A stretch of 64,000 bases of DNA from Nonomuraea angiospora (GCF_014873145.1 NZ_JADBEK010000001.1:1550001-1614000); one strand, 5' to 3'; numbered from the stretch's first letter, positions 24,634 to 33,606 are shown. Notes: generated from the sequence alone by a model not told the origin. Program-made: numbers and translations.

Positions 24634-25548
24634 GTGCTGATCACCACCTCGCGGCGGGCCGCCTCCCGCACCACGACCGCGACCCGCGGGCGCCCGGTCG
24701 TCGGGAGGCGGACGCACCCCATGTGGTTCATGGCTCCGGCGTTCGCCATCCTGCTGGTGTTCTTCTTCCTGCCGACGCTGTTCAACTTCGTCTACGCCTT
24801 CACCGACTGGTCGGGCTTCAAGAGCGCGATCCGGCCCGTCGGGCTGGACAACTTCACCGACCTGGCCTCCAACGGCACGCTGTTCCGGTCGCTGCGGGTC
24901 ACGGTCGTGTACGCGGTGCTGGTGGCGATCTTCCAGAACGCGTTCGGCTTCGGCCTGGCCGTGCTGCTCGAACGCGACACCTGGCTCAACCGGGTGGCCA
25001 GGGTGTTCTTCCTCATCCCGGTGCTGATGTCGGCCCTCGCCGTCGGCTACATCTTCCAGGCCCTGCTCAAGCCGGCGGGCGGCCTGAACCGGCTGCTCGG
25101 GATCGACCACGCCTGGCTGGGCGACACCACCTGGACGATCGTGGTGGTCGCGCTGATCCACGCGTGGAAGTGGATGGGGCTGTCGATGCTCATCTACCTG
25201 GCGGGGCTGAAGACCGTCCCGGACGACATCGTGGAGGCCGCCCACATCGACGGGGCGTCGCGGTGGCGTACGTTCTGGGCGGTCCGCTTCCCGCTGCTGG
25301 CGCCCGCGATCACGTTCAACGTCGCCACGGCGCTGCTGGGCTCGATGAACGGCTTCGACATCGCCCAGGCCACCACCGGCGGCGGGCCCGCCCGCACGAC
25401 GGAGATCCTGAACATCTTCATCTACCGCACCTTCGGCCAGGGGCTGTTCGCGCAGGCCACGACGATGAGCCTGGTGCTGTTCCTGCTGGTGGCCCTCATG
25501 GCCTTCCCCGTCATCTACGTGCTGCGCAAGCGGGAGGAGATCCTGTGA
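24634..25548 (+). CDS. ABC sugar permease, MalF/UgpA type
   Basis: A 304-aa inner-membrane protein with about six helices, beginning with FMAPAFAILLVFFFLPTLFN. The EAA loop reads EAAHIDGASRWRTFWAVRFP, which contacts the ATPase. The GTG start lies one base after the stop of the binding protein. The partner permease follows with a GTGA overlap. No ATPase is encoded in this operon, as is usual in actinomycetes that use a shared MsiK. Confidence 0.92.
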   Translation: MLITTSRRAASRTTTATRGRPVVGRRTHPMWFMAPAFAILLVFFFLPTLFNFVYAFTDWSGFKSAIRPVGLDNFTDLASNGTLFRSLRVTVVYAVLVAIFQNAFGFGLAVLLERDTWLNRVARVFFLIPVLMSALAVGYIFQALLKPAGGLNRLLGIDHAWLGDTTWTIVVVALIHAWKWMGLSMLIYLAGLKTVPDDIVEAAHIDGASRWRTFWAVRFPLLAPAITFNVATALLGSMNGFDIAQATTGGGPARTTEILNIFIYRTFGQGLFAQATTMSLVLFLLVALMAFPVIYVLRKREEIL

Positions 25549-26402
25549 CCCCCGTCGTCCCCGACCGCCGCGGTGTGAGCGACGCGCCGGTGTGGCGCCG
25601 GCTCCAGCCCGTGGTCACGTTCGTGCTGGTGGTGCTGTCCATCGGCATCCCGCTGTGGCTGGTGCTGGTGACGGCGGCCAAGTCCCGCGGCGAGGCGCTC
25701 ACGCCGGACCTGTCGCTGCCGACCGAGTGGCACCTGCTGGAGAACCTGGGGCAGGTGTGGGGCGACGGCGAGGTCCTGCGGGCGTCGCTGGGCAGCCTGC
25801 TCGTCGTCGTGCCGTCGGTGATCGGGGTGCTGCTGTTCGGGTCGATGGCGGCCTGGATCCTGGCCCGCCGCGCCACGCGGCTCAACGCCGTCCTGTACGC
25901 GCTGGCGATCAGCGGCATCGTGCTCCCGCCCGCCGTCGTCACCGTCGTCCTGCTGCTGCGCCAGCTCGGCCTGGCCGGGAGCGCGGTCGGGATGATCGGC
26001 GTCTACATGGGCATCTACATGTCCACGGTGATCTTCTTCGTCACCGGCTTCGTGCGTACCATCCCCACCTCCCTGGAGGAGGCGGCGCAGCTCGACGGGG
26101 CGAGCCCGATGCGGGTGTTCTGGCTGGTGGTGCTGCCGCTGCTGCGCCCGGTGCTGGCCACGGCCACCATCCTGGTCTGCCTGTACGTGTGGAACGACGT
26201 CTTCTACGCCTTCTTCGTGATCGGCGGGCGCCTGGACACGCTGCCCCTCAACCTCTTCCGGGTGGCCAGCGCCGGGCTCTATCTCAACAACTGGCACCTG
26301 ATCTTCGCGTACGTGATCCTGATGAGCCTGCCGCTGGTCGTGGTCTTCGCCGTCGCCCAACGCAAGATCATCTCCGGCATCACCAGCGGCGCCGTCAAGT
26401 AG
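25545..26402 (+). CDS. ABC sugar permease, MalG/UgpE type
   Basis: A 285-aa permease with six predicted helices. The start is the GTG overlapping the preceding stop (GTGA), with GGGAGGAG upstream. The EAA loop is EEAAQLDGASPMRVFWLVVL. WNDVFYAFFVIGG and the C-terminal QRKIISGITSGAVK are typical of MalG-type partners. It is the last gene of the operon that begins at 19114, and it converges with the PQQ-propeller gene. Confidence 0.92.
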   Translation: MTPVVPDRRGVSDAPVWRRLQPVVTFVLVVLSIGIPLWLVLVTAAKSRGEALTPDLSLPTEWHLLENLGQVWGDGEVLRASLGSLLVVVPSVIGVLLFGSMAAWILARRATRLNAVLYALAISGIVLPPAVVTVVLLLRQLGLAGSAVGMIGVYMGIYMSTVIFFVTGFVRTIPTSLEEAAQLDGASPMRVFWLVVLPLLRPVLATATILVCLYVWNDVFYAFFVIGGRLDTLPLNLFRVASAGLYLNNWHLIFAYVILMSLPLVVVFAVAQRKIISGITSGAVK

Positions 26403-26469
26403 CGGGCCGGCCGGCCATGCGTGCCGGCCGGCTCCGGGGGCGCGCCATCCCGAAAGTTTCGCCGCAGCC

Positions 26470-29055
26470 TCAGGCGGGGAATGCCTGGACATCGCCGTTC
26501 GAGCTGCCGACGTACACGAAGGCGCCTGCCACGACCGGACTGGTTTCGACGGGAGCGCCGGTTCGGAAGCTCCGTCGCACCGTGCCGGTGGCGGCGTCGA
26601 GCGCGTGCAACGTCCCGTCGACGCCTGTGGTGTACAGGAGTCCGGAGGCCACGGCGGCACCCCATCGGTAGCCGGCTCTCTCGCCTTCGGTCCGGAAGCT
26701 CCACAGCCGCGTGCCGGAGGCGGCGTTCAGCGCGTACGTCGTGCCGTCCCGGCTGCCGAGGTACACGGCCCCGCCGGCCGCCACGGGGCGGAAGCCGACG
26801 GAACCGGCGATCTCCGAGCTCCACCGGGCCTTCCCGGAGTCGGCTTCCAGGGCGTGCACCTCGCCGTCGGCGCTCGCGGCGTAGACGACCCCGCCGGCTC
26901 GCGCCAGAAAGGTGCGGTCTCGCGCTCCGCCGGCCCGGAATCGCCATTTCGGCGCTCCCGAGTCGGCGGCCAGCGCGTACACCATGCCGTTGTCGCTGCC
27001 CACGTGGACGACGTCGCCGGCCAGCACGGGGCTTGGGTTGAGGACGTGGCCCTCCGGCCGGAAGGCCCACGCCCGCTTGCCGGAGGCGGCGTCGATCGCC
27101 ACGACCTCGGCGTCCGGGGACCAAGGGCGGCTCCTGGTCCAGACGTAGAGTCGCCCCGCCGCGCCCGCCAGGTCGCCGGCCACGTGGAGCCTGCGGCTCC
27201 ACCTCGGGCGGCCGGTGGCGGCGTCCAGCGCCATCAGCCTGCCGGAGGTGTTCGCGACGAAGACGGTGCCGTCCATCACCACGTGATCGAACCGAACGGG
27301 TCCGCCGGTCCGGAAGGTCCACCGCACCCCGCCGGTGGCGGCGTCCAGCGCGGAGACCGTGCCGTCGCCGCTCGCGGCGTAGACGACACCGCCGGCCACC
27401 ACCGGCTCGGCGTGGACGGCCGCGTCGGTCGCATGGATCCAGCCGCGCTCGCGCACGGGGCCGGGAGCGCGGGCGCCCGGCTGGTAGCGGGCGAGCAGAT
27501 TGTCCAGCAGCAACGGGGAGAGGAGCCGCACGGCCTGTCGTGAGGTGGAGGTCAGCCGGACGATGACGGGGCCCGCGTTGACGATCGTCGCGCCGTGCAA
27601 TCCGTTCGTCCCGGCCACGGTGTAGGAGAGGAAGTCCGGGCGCCGGGTGGCGAGGTCGACGTCATTGGCGGCCTTGACGGCGCCCGCCTCGGCGGTGAAC
27701 AGCTTTCGCGCGGCCGCGCTCGACGGGGACACCCATTCCACGGAGAGCGAGACGACGGCGCCGTCGTCCGTGGGCGGTATCCAGTCGCAGCTCGCCGGGT
27801 TCGGCAGCGCCGGATCGTCCTGGCCGGGCTCCGCGCGGTAGCCGTCCGCGAGGACGGACAGGTCACGGCCGGTCAGCAGGGCGCAGGCGTCCGGCCAGGC
27901 GCTCGCCGGGACGCCGCCGAACCGGGCGGATCCGCGGGAAAGCCCGTAGCCCAGCCTGTACGCGGTGAGGCGGCCGTCACCGTACACGAAAGCCAGGTCC
28001 CGGATCGCCCCGACGAGGGACACCGACGGCGCGGGCAGGTCGAGCGGCAGTGCGGCGAGCCGCCCGGTGGCGGGGTCCAGGGAGGTCAGGTACGCGGGCA
28101 ACGGCCATCCGCTGTCCAGGGAGAGCGCGCCGTCGCCGGCCGCCACGGGGTAATAGCCGGCGAACAGGGGCGGGCTCCAGCGGGTCGGTTCCGTGACCCG
28201 CACGGCCTCCGAGGCGGTGGACGCCGGGCGGCCGTCCGGCCCGTAGAAGAAGTCCTCCTCCCCCACCGAGGCGTGGACGAATCCATCCGCGTTGGCCGTG
28301 AGGGTCATCGGCGGGCCCCCGGCCGGCGGCGAGGCGAGGGATGACAGCAGGCGCGCCCGGCCCGGCCGCAGCGTGCGCGGATCCATCGAGGCGAGCCGCG
28401 CCTGGTCGCCCGCGCAGAAGCTGAGCAGCGTCACCGATCGGGCGGTCGCGGCGCCTCGAAGGTGGCAGCCTCGCGGATACGTCGCCCGCGCCGTGGTCGC
28501 GCCGGTCCGGAGATCGAGGGCCTGGAGGTCGAAGGGCTCGGCGGGCCGCTCGAACACCACGATGCCGCGCTCGGTCACCATGATCCGCGGGCCCCGGTAC
28601 ACGCCGGCGCCGATCGCCGGGGGCCGATGGGTGGAGACGGTGATCGTGCGCCGCCACAGCGTGGTGCCCGTGGCCAGATCCAGGCCGGTCAGGGCATGGG
28701 CGGCGACGTCCGGCGTTCCGCGCGAGACGACCAGCGTGCCCGCCGCGATCCACACGCCGGTGACGGGCGCGGCGGGAGCCGGGTCGGAGGGGACGGTGCG
28801 CCGGAGCTCGCCGGTACGCGGATCGTGGATCCGTACAGTGCCCTGGCGGGTCGCCATGGCGACCGCGCGGTCGGACACGGCGTAGCGCGGAGTCTCGAAG
28901 AGCGGCTCGCCGGTGCCGGTGTCCGCGGGCGCCGACCACGCCACGCGCCACTCGACGGGGACGAGCGAGAGCCGCGGAGCGTCCGCGGACGAGCAGACCG
29001 CCAGGACGGCCACGAGCAGGATCGCGACCGCGGGCCGCCCGGGCACGGTCAGCAC
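26470..29055 (-). CDS. PQQ-like beta-propeller repeat protein, exported
   Basis: An 861-aa protein with a signal-like N-terminus (VAILLVAVLAVCSS). It is predicted exported, possibly a lipoprotein although LAVC is a poor lipobox. The C-terminal 290 residues contain about seven blade repeats of the form VYVGSxDGxVYALDAxxGxxxW, for example VYLGSRDGTTYALNAASG. The N-terminal half has further weaker blades. Such propellers act as protein-interaction scaffolds (BamB-like); PQQ binding is not implied. GTG starts at 29055 or 29046 are both possible, and both overlap the end of the upstream membrane-protein gene, so the two are translationally coupled. The function is unknown. Confidence 0.75.
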   Translation of the reverse strand: MLTVPGRPAVAILLVAVLAVCSSADAPRLSLVPVEWRVAWSAPADTGTGEPLFETPRYAVSDRAVAMATRQGTVRIHDPRTGELRRTVPSDPAPAAPVTGVWIAAGTLVVSRGTPDVAAHALTGLDLATGTTLWRRTITVSTHRPPAIGAGVYRGPRIMVTERGIVVFERPAEPFDLQALDLRTGATTARATYPRGCHLRGAATARSVTLLSFCAGDQARLASMDPRTLRPGRARLLSSLASPPAGGPPMTLTANADGFVHASVGEEDFFYGPDGRPASTASEAVRVTEPTRWSPPLFAGYYPVAAGDGALSLDSGWPLPAYLTSLDPATGRLAALPLDLPAPSVSLVGAIRDLAFVYGDGRLTAYRLGYGLSRGSARFGGVPASAWPDACALLTGRDLSVLADGYRAEPGQDDPALPNPASCDWIPPTDDGAVVSLSVEWVSPSSAAARKLFTAEAGAVKAANDVDLATRRPDFLSYTVAGTNGLHGATIVNAGPVIVRLTSTSRQAVRLLSPLLLDNLLARYQPGARAPGPVRERGWIHATDAAVHAEPVVAGGVVYAASGDGTVSALDAATGGVRWTFRTGGPVRFDHVVMDGTVFVANTSGRLMALDAATGRPRWSRRLHVAGDLAGAAGRLYVWTRSRPWSPDAEVVAIDAASGKRAWAFRPEGHVLNPSPVLAGDVVHVGSDNGMVYALAADSGAPKWRFRAGGARDRTFLARAGGVVYAASADGEVHALEADSGKARWSSEIAGSVGFRPVAAGGAVYLGSRDGTTYALNAASGTRLWSFRTEGERAGYRWGAAVASGLLYTTGVDGTLHALDAATGTVRRSFRTGAPVETSPVVAGAFVYVGSSNGDVQAFPA

Positions 29056-29921
29056 CCCTTGCTCTTTTGGATCTTGCGCTCGATCGCGCACGCCTGGCCG
29101 CGCGAGATCGGCTGCCAGCCGCGGAGCGGGGAGACGGCGTAGTAGGCGCGGTAGGCGCCGGCGACGCCGGTCACCCGGAACGGGCTCCGGCCCGGCCCCT
29201 CGATCGTCACCTGCTCGGTCCGGCCCTCCGCCAGCACGGTGGCCAGGAGATCGAACTCGTAGTACGCCGCCGCGCCCTTGATCGACAGGGAGAGGGTGAC
29301 CGGCTCGTCCCGTTTCAGGTCTATCTGCTTCTTCCTGAAGTACGAGGCGTCCTCCGCGGTGGCGAAGCGGGGCGCCGGCTGGTCGAGATCGGCGGAGAGC
29401 TCGACGGTGTCGGCCTCGCCGGCGGCGGTGTAGACCAGCAGCGCGCCGTCCGACACCGGCTTGCGGTCGAGGACCCGCGGCTCGATGTCGACGATGCGCA
29501 CGCTGCTGCGGTTCCCGACGAGGACGACAGTGAGGTTCGCCTCGCCGAGCGGGGCCCGGTGATGGCTCGCCATGATCGTGTCACGGCGCGAACCTGACGT
29601 GTTGCCCAGCAGGGCCGCTCGTTCCCCGGGGTCGGTCACCGGCGTCCTCAGGGCGGTGTCCTGGGCGGAGTAGTCGACGACCACGTGGCCGACCTTGATC
29701 AGGGGCGTCCCGCCGATCCGGTCGACCGCGTCGGGTCCGCGGGCGTTGAACCAGGCGGTGAACACGACGCCGATCGCCGCGATGAGCGCGGCGCTGACAA
29801 TGCCCGCCACCCAGGTCCGCGCGGCCTTCCACCGCCCGTCCCCGGCCTCCTCGGTCCGAGAGGCGGGAGCCTCGTCGGCTCCGGCGGATTTCGCACGCCT
29901 TTTCCGGCGCGCTCTGGCCAT
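29049..29921 (-). CDS. Single-pass membrane protein of unknown function
   Basis: A 290-aa protein. A basic, disordered N-terminus (MARARRKRRAKSAGADEAPA) is followed by one membrane helix at about residues 36-57 (VAGIVSAALIAAIGVVFTAW). A large outside domain has beta-strand character (LTVVLVGNRSSVRIVDIEPR). It ends RGQACAIERKIQKSKGC, with two Cys residues that could pair. No family is recognised. Its stop overlaps the start of the PQQ-propeller gene, so the two products likely work together at the cell surface. Confidence 0.6.
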   Translation of the reverse strand: MARARRKRRAKSAGADEAPASRTEEAGDGRWKAARTWVAGIVSAALIAAIGVVFTAWFNARGPDAVDRIGGTPLIKVGHVVVDYSAQDTALRTPVTDPGERAALLGNTSGSRRDTIMASHHRAPLGEANLTVVLVGNRSSVRIVDIEPRVLDRKPVSDGALLVYTAAGEADTVELSADLDQPAPRFATAEDASYFRKKQIDLKRDEPVTLSLSIKGAAAYYEFDLLATVLAEGRTEQVTIEGPGRSPFRVTGVAGAYRAYYAVSPLRGWQPISRGQACAIERKIQKSKGC

Positions 29922-30046
29922 GAGGCGTCCCCCTGTGCCCGGCGAACGGCGGCTGACTCTCCCCTTGCCGTCTACCTATACGGCCACGACGGCCGCGGTG
30001 TGGGGCTGTCGACGAATTTCCTATGGCACGGGCTCGCCCGCCCTCG

Positions 30047-30655
30047 TCAACGACCGAGAGGCAGGCGGCTCTCGGCGAGGGTGCGGACGGCCGCCACCAC
30101 GGCTTCGCGGCGGCGGGCCAGGGCCGCCTGGTCGTCCTGCTCGTCGAGGACGAGGCGGCACAGCTGGGGGACGGCGAAGTTCCAGGCGACCAGCCCGAGC
30201 ACGGTGAACATCCAGTCCTGGGCGGCGCGGCGGCGCTCGGGCGCGTCCAGGCCGGCGCCGACGCCGGCGTCCACGAGGTCGCTGACGTTGTCCCGGTAGG
30301 CCGCGCGGCGTTCGTCCTCGCCCTGGACGGGACCCTGGCCGCTCTCCAGGGCCTCCCACAGCAGCAGCCTGATCAGCTCCGGGTGGTCCTGGTACCAGTC
30401 GAACAGCTGCCCCACGGAGTCGGCCACCGCGCCGGGGTCGAGGGCGTTGGCGTGGCAGACCTCGTCGACCTTGGCCCGCACCACGGCGCCGAACAGCTTG
30501 TCCTTGCCCCCGAAGTACAGGTAGATCGCCTGCTTGTTGGCCTTGGCGGCGCCGGCGATGCGATCGACGCGGGCGCCGGCCAGGCCGTAGGCGGCGAACT
30601 CGGCGGCGGCAGCCTGGAAGATCCGCTGTCGGGTGGCCTCCGCGTCATAGCTCAT
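30047..30655 (-). CDS. TetR-family regulator
   Basis: A 202-aa regulator. HTH: IFQAAAAEFAAYGLAGARVD and ANKQAIYLYFGGKDKLFGAV. The C-terminal helices contain a Trp/Tyr-rich segment (LFDWYQDHPELIRLLLWEAL) resembling TetR_C domains of reductase-linked repressors. ATG 30655 starts MSYDAEATRQR; an AGGA directly abuts it, so translation may be leaderless. It is divergent from an SDR gene with operator-like repeats between, and is the likely regulator of that gene. Confidence 0.88.
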   Translation of the reverse strand: MSYDAEATRQRIFQAAAAEFAAYGLAGARVDRIAGAAKANKQAIYLYFGGKDKLFGAVVRAKVDEVCHANALDPGAVADSVGQLFDWYQDHPELIRLLLWEALESGQGPVQGEDERRAAYRDNVSDLVDAGVGAGLDAPERRRAAQDWMFTVLGLVAWNFAVPQLCRLVLDEQDDQAALARRREAVVAAVRTLAESRLPLGR

Positions 30656-30663
30656 TCCTGAAT

Positions 30664-30725
30664 TAAACCATCCAGTTGACTTTCTGGGCGACATCCGCTT
30701 CGATCTAAACCAACCAGATGGTTTA
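30664..30725. promoter_or_regulatory. TetR operators between tetR and SDR
   Basis: TAAACCA-ACCAGA-TGGTTTA (30706-30725) is an inverted repeat with 7-bp arms. A related half-site TAAACCATCCAGTT lies at 30664-30677 next to the tetR start. Both promoters must lie within this space. Confidence 0.65.
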
Positions 30726-30741
30726 TTTCTGAGGAGACATC

Positions 30742-31533
30742 ATGTCCACAGCTCCCGTGCCGGTCCGCTCGCCGCTGCCCGCCGGCCTGGCCGGCTCCAC
30801 CGTGGTCATCATCGGCGGCACCTCGGGCATCGGCCTGGCCGCCGGCGTGCTGCTGAGCGGTGCGGGCGCCCGCGTGGTGGCGGTCGGCCGCGACCAGGCC
30901 AGGCTGGCGGCCGCCGTGGATCTCGTACGCGGTGCGGCCCCGGCGGGCGGCCCGGCGGACCCGGTGCTCGGCCTCTCCGCCGACGGCTCGGACGAGGTCG
31001 CGCTGGCGGAGGTCTTCGAGCGGGCCGGGCACGTCGATCATGTGCTGGTGACGGCCGGCGGCCTGAGCGGCGCCGGTCCGGTGACCGAGGTCTCCCACGA
31101 CGACTTCCGCTCGGTCCTGGACTCCCGGCTGTGGGGGGCCATCGCCGCCGCCCGGCTCGCGGCGACGCGGCTGCCCGCGGGCGGGTCGATCACCTTCACC
31201 TCGGGCACGTACGCCATCCGCCCGGTCCCCGGGATGAGCGTTCCCCTGGCGGCCGTCGGCGCCGTCGAGACCTTCACGCGGGCGCTCGCCGTCGAGTTCG
31301 CGGCCAAGCGGCTCCGGGTGAACGCCATCCGCTACGGCACCTTCGACACCCCGCTGCTGCGCACGATGGCCGGGCTGGACAGCGACGCCGCGGTGGCCAA
31401 GGCCGGGGAGGGCGCCCCGCTCGGCCGCTTCGGCACCGCCGAGGAGGCCGCCGCGTCGGCCCTCTTCGTGATGGCCAACAACTACGTCACGGGCCAGGTG
31501 ATCACCGTGGACGGCGGGCAGAGCCTGGTATGA
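30742..31533 (+). CDS. SDR-family protein lacking the catalytic Tyr/Lys
   Basis: A 263-aa Rossmann protein: IIGGTSGIGLAAGVLLSGAG for NAD(P), NAIRYGTFDTPLL and a C-terminal VTGQVITVDGGQSLV. At the place of Y-x3-K it reads PLAAVGAVETF, so both Tyr and Lys are missing while the upstream Ser region (TFTSGTYA) is kept. It may be a non-classical reductase or a binding protein. ATG 30742 follows TGAGGAGACATC. It is controlled by the divergent TetR gene, judging from the operator layout. Confidence 0.82.
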   Translation: MSTAPVPVRSPLPAGLAGSTVVIIGGTSGIGLAAGVLLSGAGARVVAVGRDQARLAAAVDLVRGAAPAGGPADPVLGLSADGSDEVALAEVFERAGHVDHVLVTAGGLSGAGPVTEVSHDDFRSVLDSRLWGAIAAARLAATRLPAGGSITFTSGTYAIRPVPGMSVPLAAVGAVETFTRALAVEFAAKRLRVNAIRYGTFDTPLLRTMAGLDSDAAVAKAGEGAPLGRFGTAEEAAASALFVMANNYVTGQVITVDGGQSLV

Positions 31534-31640
31534 GAGGACAGGGGCGAGCGGCCGGGGCGCCGCTCGCCCCTTGTGCGCCCGTGCCGCTCGTCGCTCGTTT
31601 CTGACCGCTTGCCGTAAAGATCTTCAAGACTGCATACGGT

Positions 31641-33014
31641 ATGTGGTACGCGTGTGAGGTGGCAAGATTCCTCGACCGTTCCCGGATCGTGGCGGCACCC
31701 GGCTGGAGCCGGTGGCTGGTGCCGCCCGCCGCGCTCTCGGTCCACCTCGCGATCGGGCAGGCGTACGCGTGGAGCGTGTTCAAGCCCCCGCTGGAGTCCT
31801 CGCTCCACCTGTCGGGCACGCAGAGCGCCCTGCCGTTCCAACTGGGCATCGTCATGCTCGGCCTGTCGGCGGCCTTCGGCGGCACGCTGGTGGAGCGCAA
31901 CGGGCCGCGCTGGGCGATGTTCGTCTCGATGGCCTGCTTCTCCTCCGGCTTCCTGCTGTCCGCGCTGGGGGTGGCCACCCGGCAGTACTGGCTGGTCGTG
32001 CTCGGCTACGGCGTCGTCGGCGGGATCGGGCTCGGCATCGGCTACATCTCCCCCGTCTCCACGCTGATCAAGTGGTTCCCCGACCGGCCCGGCATGGCGA
32101 CGGGGATCGCCATCATGGGGTTCGGCGGCGGCGCGCTCATCGCCTCGCCGTGGTCGGCGCAGATGCTGGAGTCGTTCGGCACGAGCACGAACGGGATCGC
32201 CACCACGTTCCTCGTGCACGGCGTGGTCTACGCGGTCTTCATGACGATGGGCGTGCTGCTGGTGCGCGTCCCGGCGGAGGGCTGGTCGCCACCGGGCTGG
32301 ACGCGGCCGGTGGTGGCGTCGAGGCCGCTGATCACCGACGCGGACGTCTCGGCCCGCAACGCGATCCGCACCCCGCAGTTCTACTGCCTGTGGGTGGTGC
32401 TGTGCTGCAACGTCACCGCGGGCATCGGGATCCTGGAGAAGGCCGCGCCCATGATCAGGGACTTCTTCGCGGGCACGGCCACGCCGGTCGCGGTGGGGGC
32501 GGCGGCGGGGTTCGTCGCGCTGCTGTCGCTGGCGAACATGACCGGCCGCTTCGTCTGGTCCTCCACCTCCGACGTCATCGGCCGCAAGAACATGTACCGC
32601 GTCTACCTGGGGGCCGGCGCGCTGCTCTACCTGGTGATCGCGCTGGCGGGCAACTCCTCCAAGCCGCTGTTCATCGTGTGCGCGCTGGGCATCCTGTCCT
32701 TCTACGGCGGCGGCTTCGCGACGGTCCCGGCGTACCTGAAGGACCTGTTCGGCACCTACCAGGTCGGCGCGATCCACGGCCGCCTGCTCACGGCCTGGTC
32801 CACGGCGGGCGTGCTCGGCCCGCTGATCGTCAACGCCATCGCCGACGCGCAGAAGGCGGCGGGGCGGTCGGGGCCCGCGCTCTACACCACCTCCCTCTAC
32901 ATCATGATCGGGCTGCTGGCGGTGGGCCTGCTCGCCAACGAGCTGATCCGGCCGGTGAGCGACAGGTATCACGAGAAGCCGGCCGAGCCGGCCATGGAAG
33001 GGCAGGCGACATGA
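31641..33014 (+). CDS. MFS transporter, oxalate/formate antiporter (OFA) family
   Basis: A 457-aa membrane protein with 12 predicted helices. GQAYAWSVFKPPLESSLHLS and GIGLGIGYISPVSTLIKWFP followed by DRPGMATGIAIMGFGGGA are hallmark OFA segments. The family exchanges small carboxylates such as oxalate/formate or pyruvate. The ATG at 31641 lacks a clear ribosome site; a GTG at 31659 is an alternative start. Its stop overlaps the start of a 36-aa membrane peptide (ATGA), the known companion arrangement. The substrate is not predictable from sequence alone. Confidence 0.85.
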   Translation: MWYACEVARFLDRSRIVAAPGWSRWLVPPAALSVHLAIGQAYAWSVFKPPLESSLHLSGTQSALPFQLGIVMLGLSAAFGGTLVERNGPRWAMFVSMACFSSGFLLSALGVATRQYWLVVLGYGVVGGIGLGIGYISPVSTLIKWFPDRPGMATGIAIMGFGGGALIASPWSAQMLESFGTSTNGIATTFLVHGVVYAVFMTMGVLLVRVPAEGWSPPGWTRPVVASRPLITDADVSARNAIRTPQFYCLWVVLCCNVTAGIGILEKAAPMIRDFFAGTATPVAVGAAAGFVALLSLANMTGRFVWSSTSDVIGRKNMYRVYLGAGALLYLVIALAGNSSKPLFIVCALGILSFYGGGFATVPAYLKDLFGTYQVGAIHGRLLTAWSTAGVLGPLIVNAIADAQKAAGRSGPALYTTSLYIMIGLLAVGLLANELIRPVSDRYHEKPAEPAMEGQAT

Positions 33015-33121
33015 CGTCCAGGCGGACCGCCCTGATGGTGCTGGCGTGGGCCTGGGTCGCGCTGCCCTTCGCGTTCGGCGTGTACGAGCTGGTGCTGAAG
33101 CTCACGCAGCTGTTCGACTAG
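33011..33121 (+). CDS. MFS transporter small subunit (36-aa membrane peptide)
   Basis: It starts with ATG overlapping the transporter stop (ATGA) and encodes 36 residues: a basic start MTSRRTA, one membrane helix (LMVLAWAWVALPFAFGVYEL) and a short polar tail. Small one-helix proteins of this kind are regularly encoded just after OFA-type carriers in actinomycetes and are thought to assist them. Translational coupling suggests equimolar production. Confidence 0.75.
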   Translation: MTSRRTALMVLAWAWVALPFAFGVYELVLKLTQLFD

Positions 33122-33147
33122 GTCCGGTATCGGCGTAATCGAGCGTT

Positions 33148-33606
33148 TCAGGCCGTGCGGGCGGACGGGCTGTCCTGGGTGCCGCGCCTGCGCCCGGCAC
33201 GGCGCCCGAACGGGATCACCGTGGTGGGACGGTCGTGGAAGTGCAGGGTCAGCAGCGAGCCCGAACCGGTGTCTTCCAGGGTGACCTCGTCGCACAGACT
33301 CTGGATCACCCACAGGCCGAATCCTCGTGAGCCGGTGGCATCCACCGTGGCGGCGGCCAGATGCTCCTGGGTCAGCCGGCCGCCGATGTCGAGGATCTCC
33401 ACGATGACGCCGTGGTCGTGGCCGCGCGCGGTGATCAGGCCCGCCTGGCCGCCGTGGTCGAAGACATTGGTGACGGCCTCGTTGACCGCCAGCACCAGCC
33501 CGTCCAGCTGCTCGCCGTCCAGTCCGTGGTGCTCGCCGTGGACGCGCAGCAGGTCGCGAATGTAGCCCAGGTCGAAGCTGATGGGGCAGCGCAGCTCGAA
33601 ATTCAT
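33148..33606 (-). CDS. Anti-sigma-factor-like serine kinase (RsbW/HATPase_c_2)
   Basis: A 152-aa GHKL ATPase. The N-box reads LVLAVNEAVTNVFDHGG with Glu and Asn present, the G1 box VEILDIGG, and the G2 region GSRGFGLWVIQSLCD. Such proteins bind a sigma factor or phosphorylate a STAS partner on serine. A STAS antagonist gene lies 114 bp upstream on the same strand, so the two form a partner-switch pair. ATG 33606 follows GGAGAGCC. The controlled sigma factor is not in this window. Confidence 0.85.
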   Translation of the reverse strand: MNFELRCPISFDLGYIRDLLRVHGEHHGLDGEQLDGLVLAVNEAVTNVFDHGGQAGLITARGHDHGVIVEILDIGGRLTQEHLAAATVDATGSRGFGLWVIQSLCDEVTLEDTGSGSLLTLHFHDRPTTVIPFGRRAGRRRGTQDSPSARTA

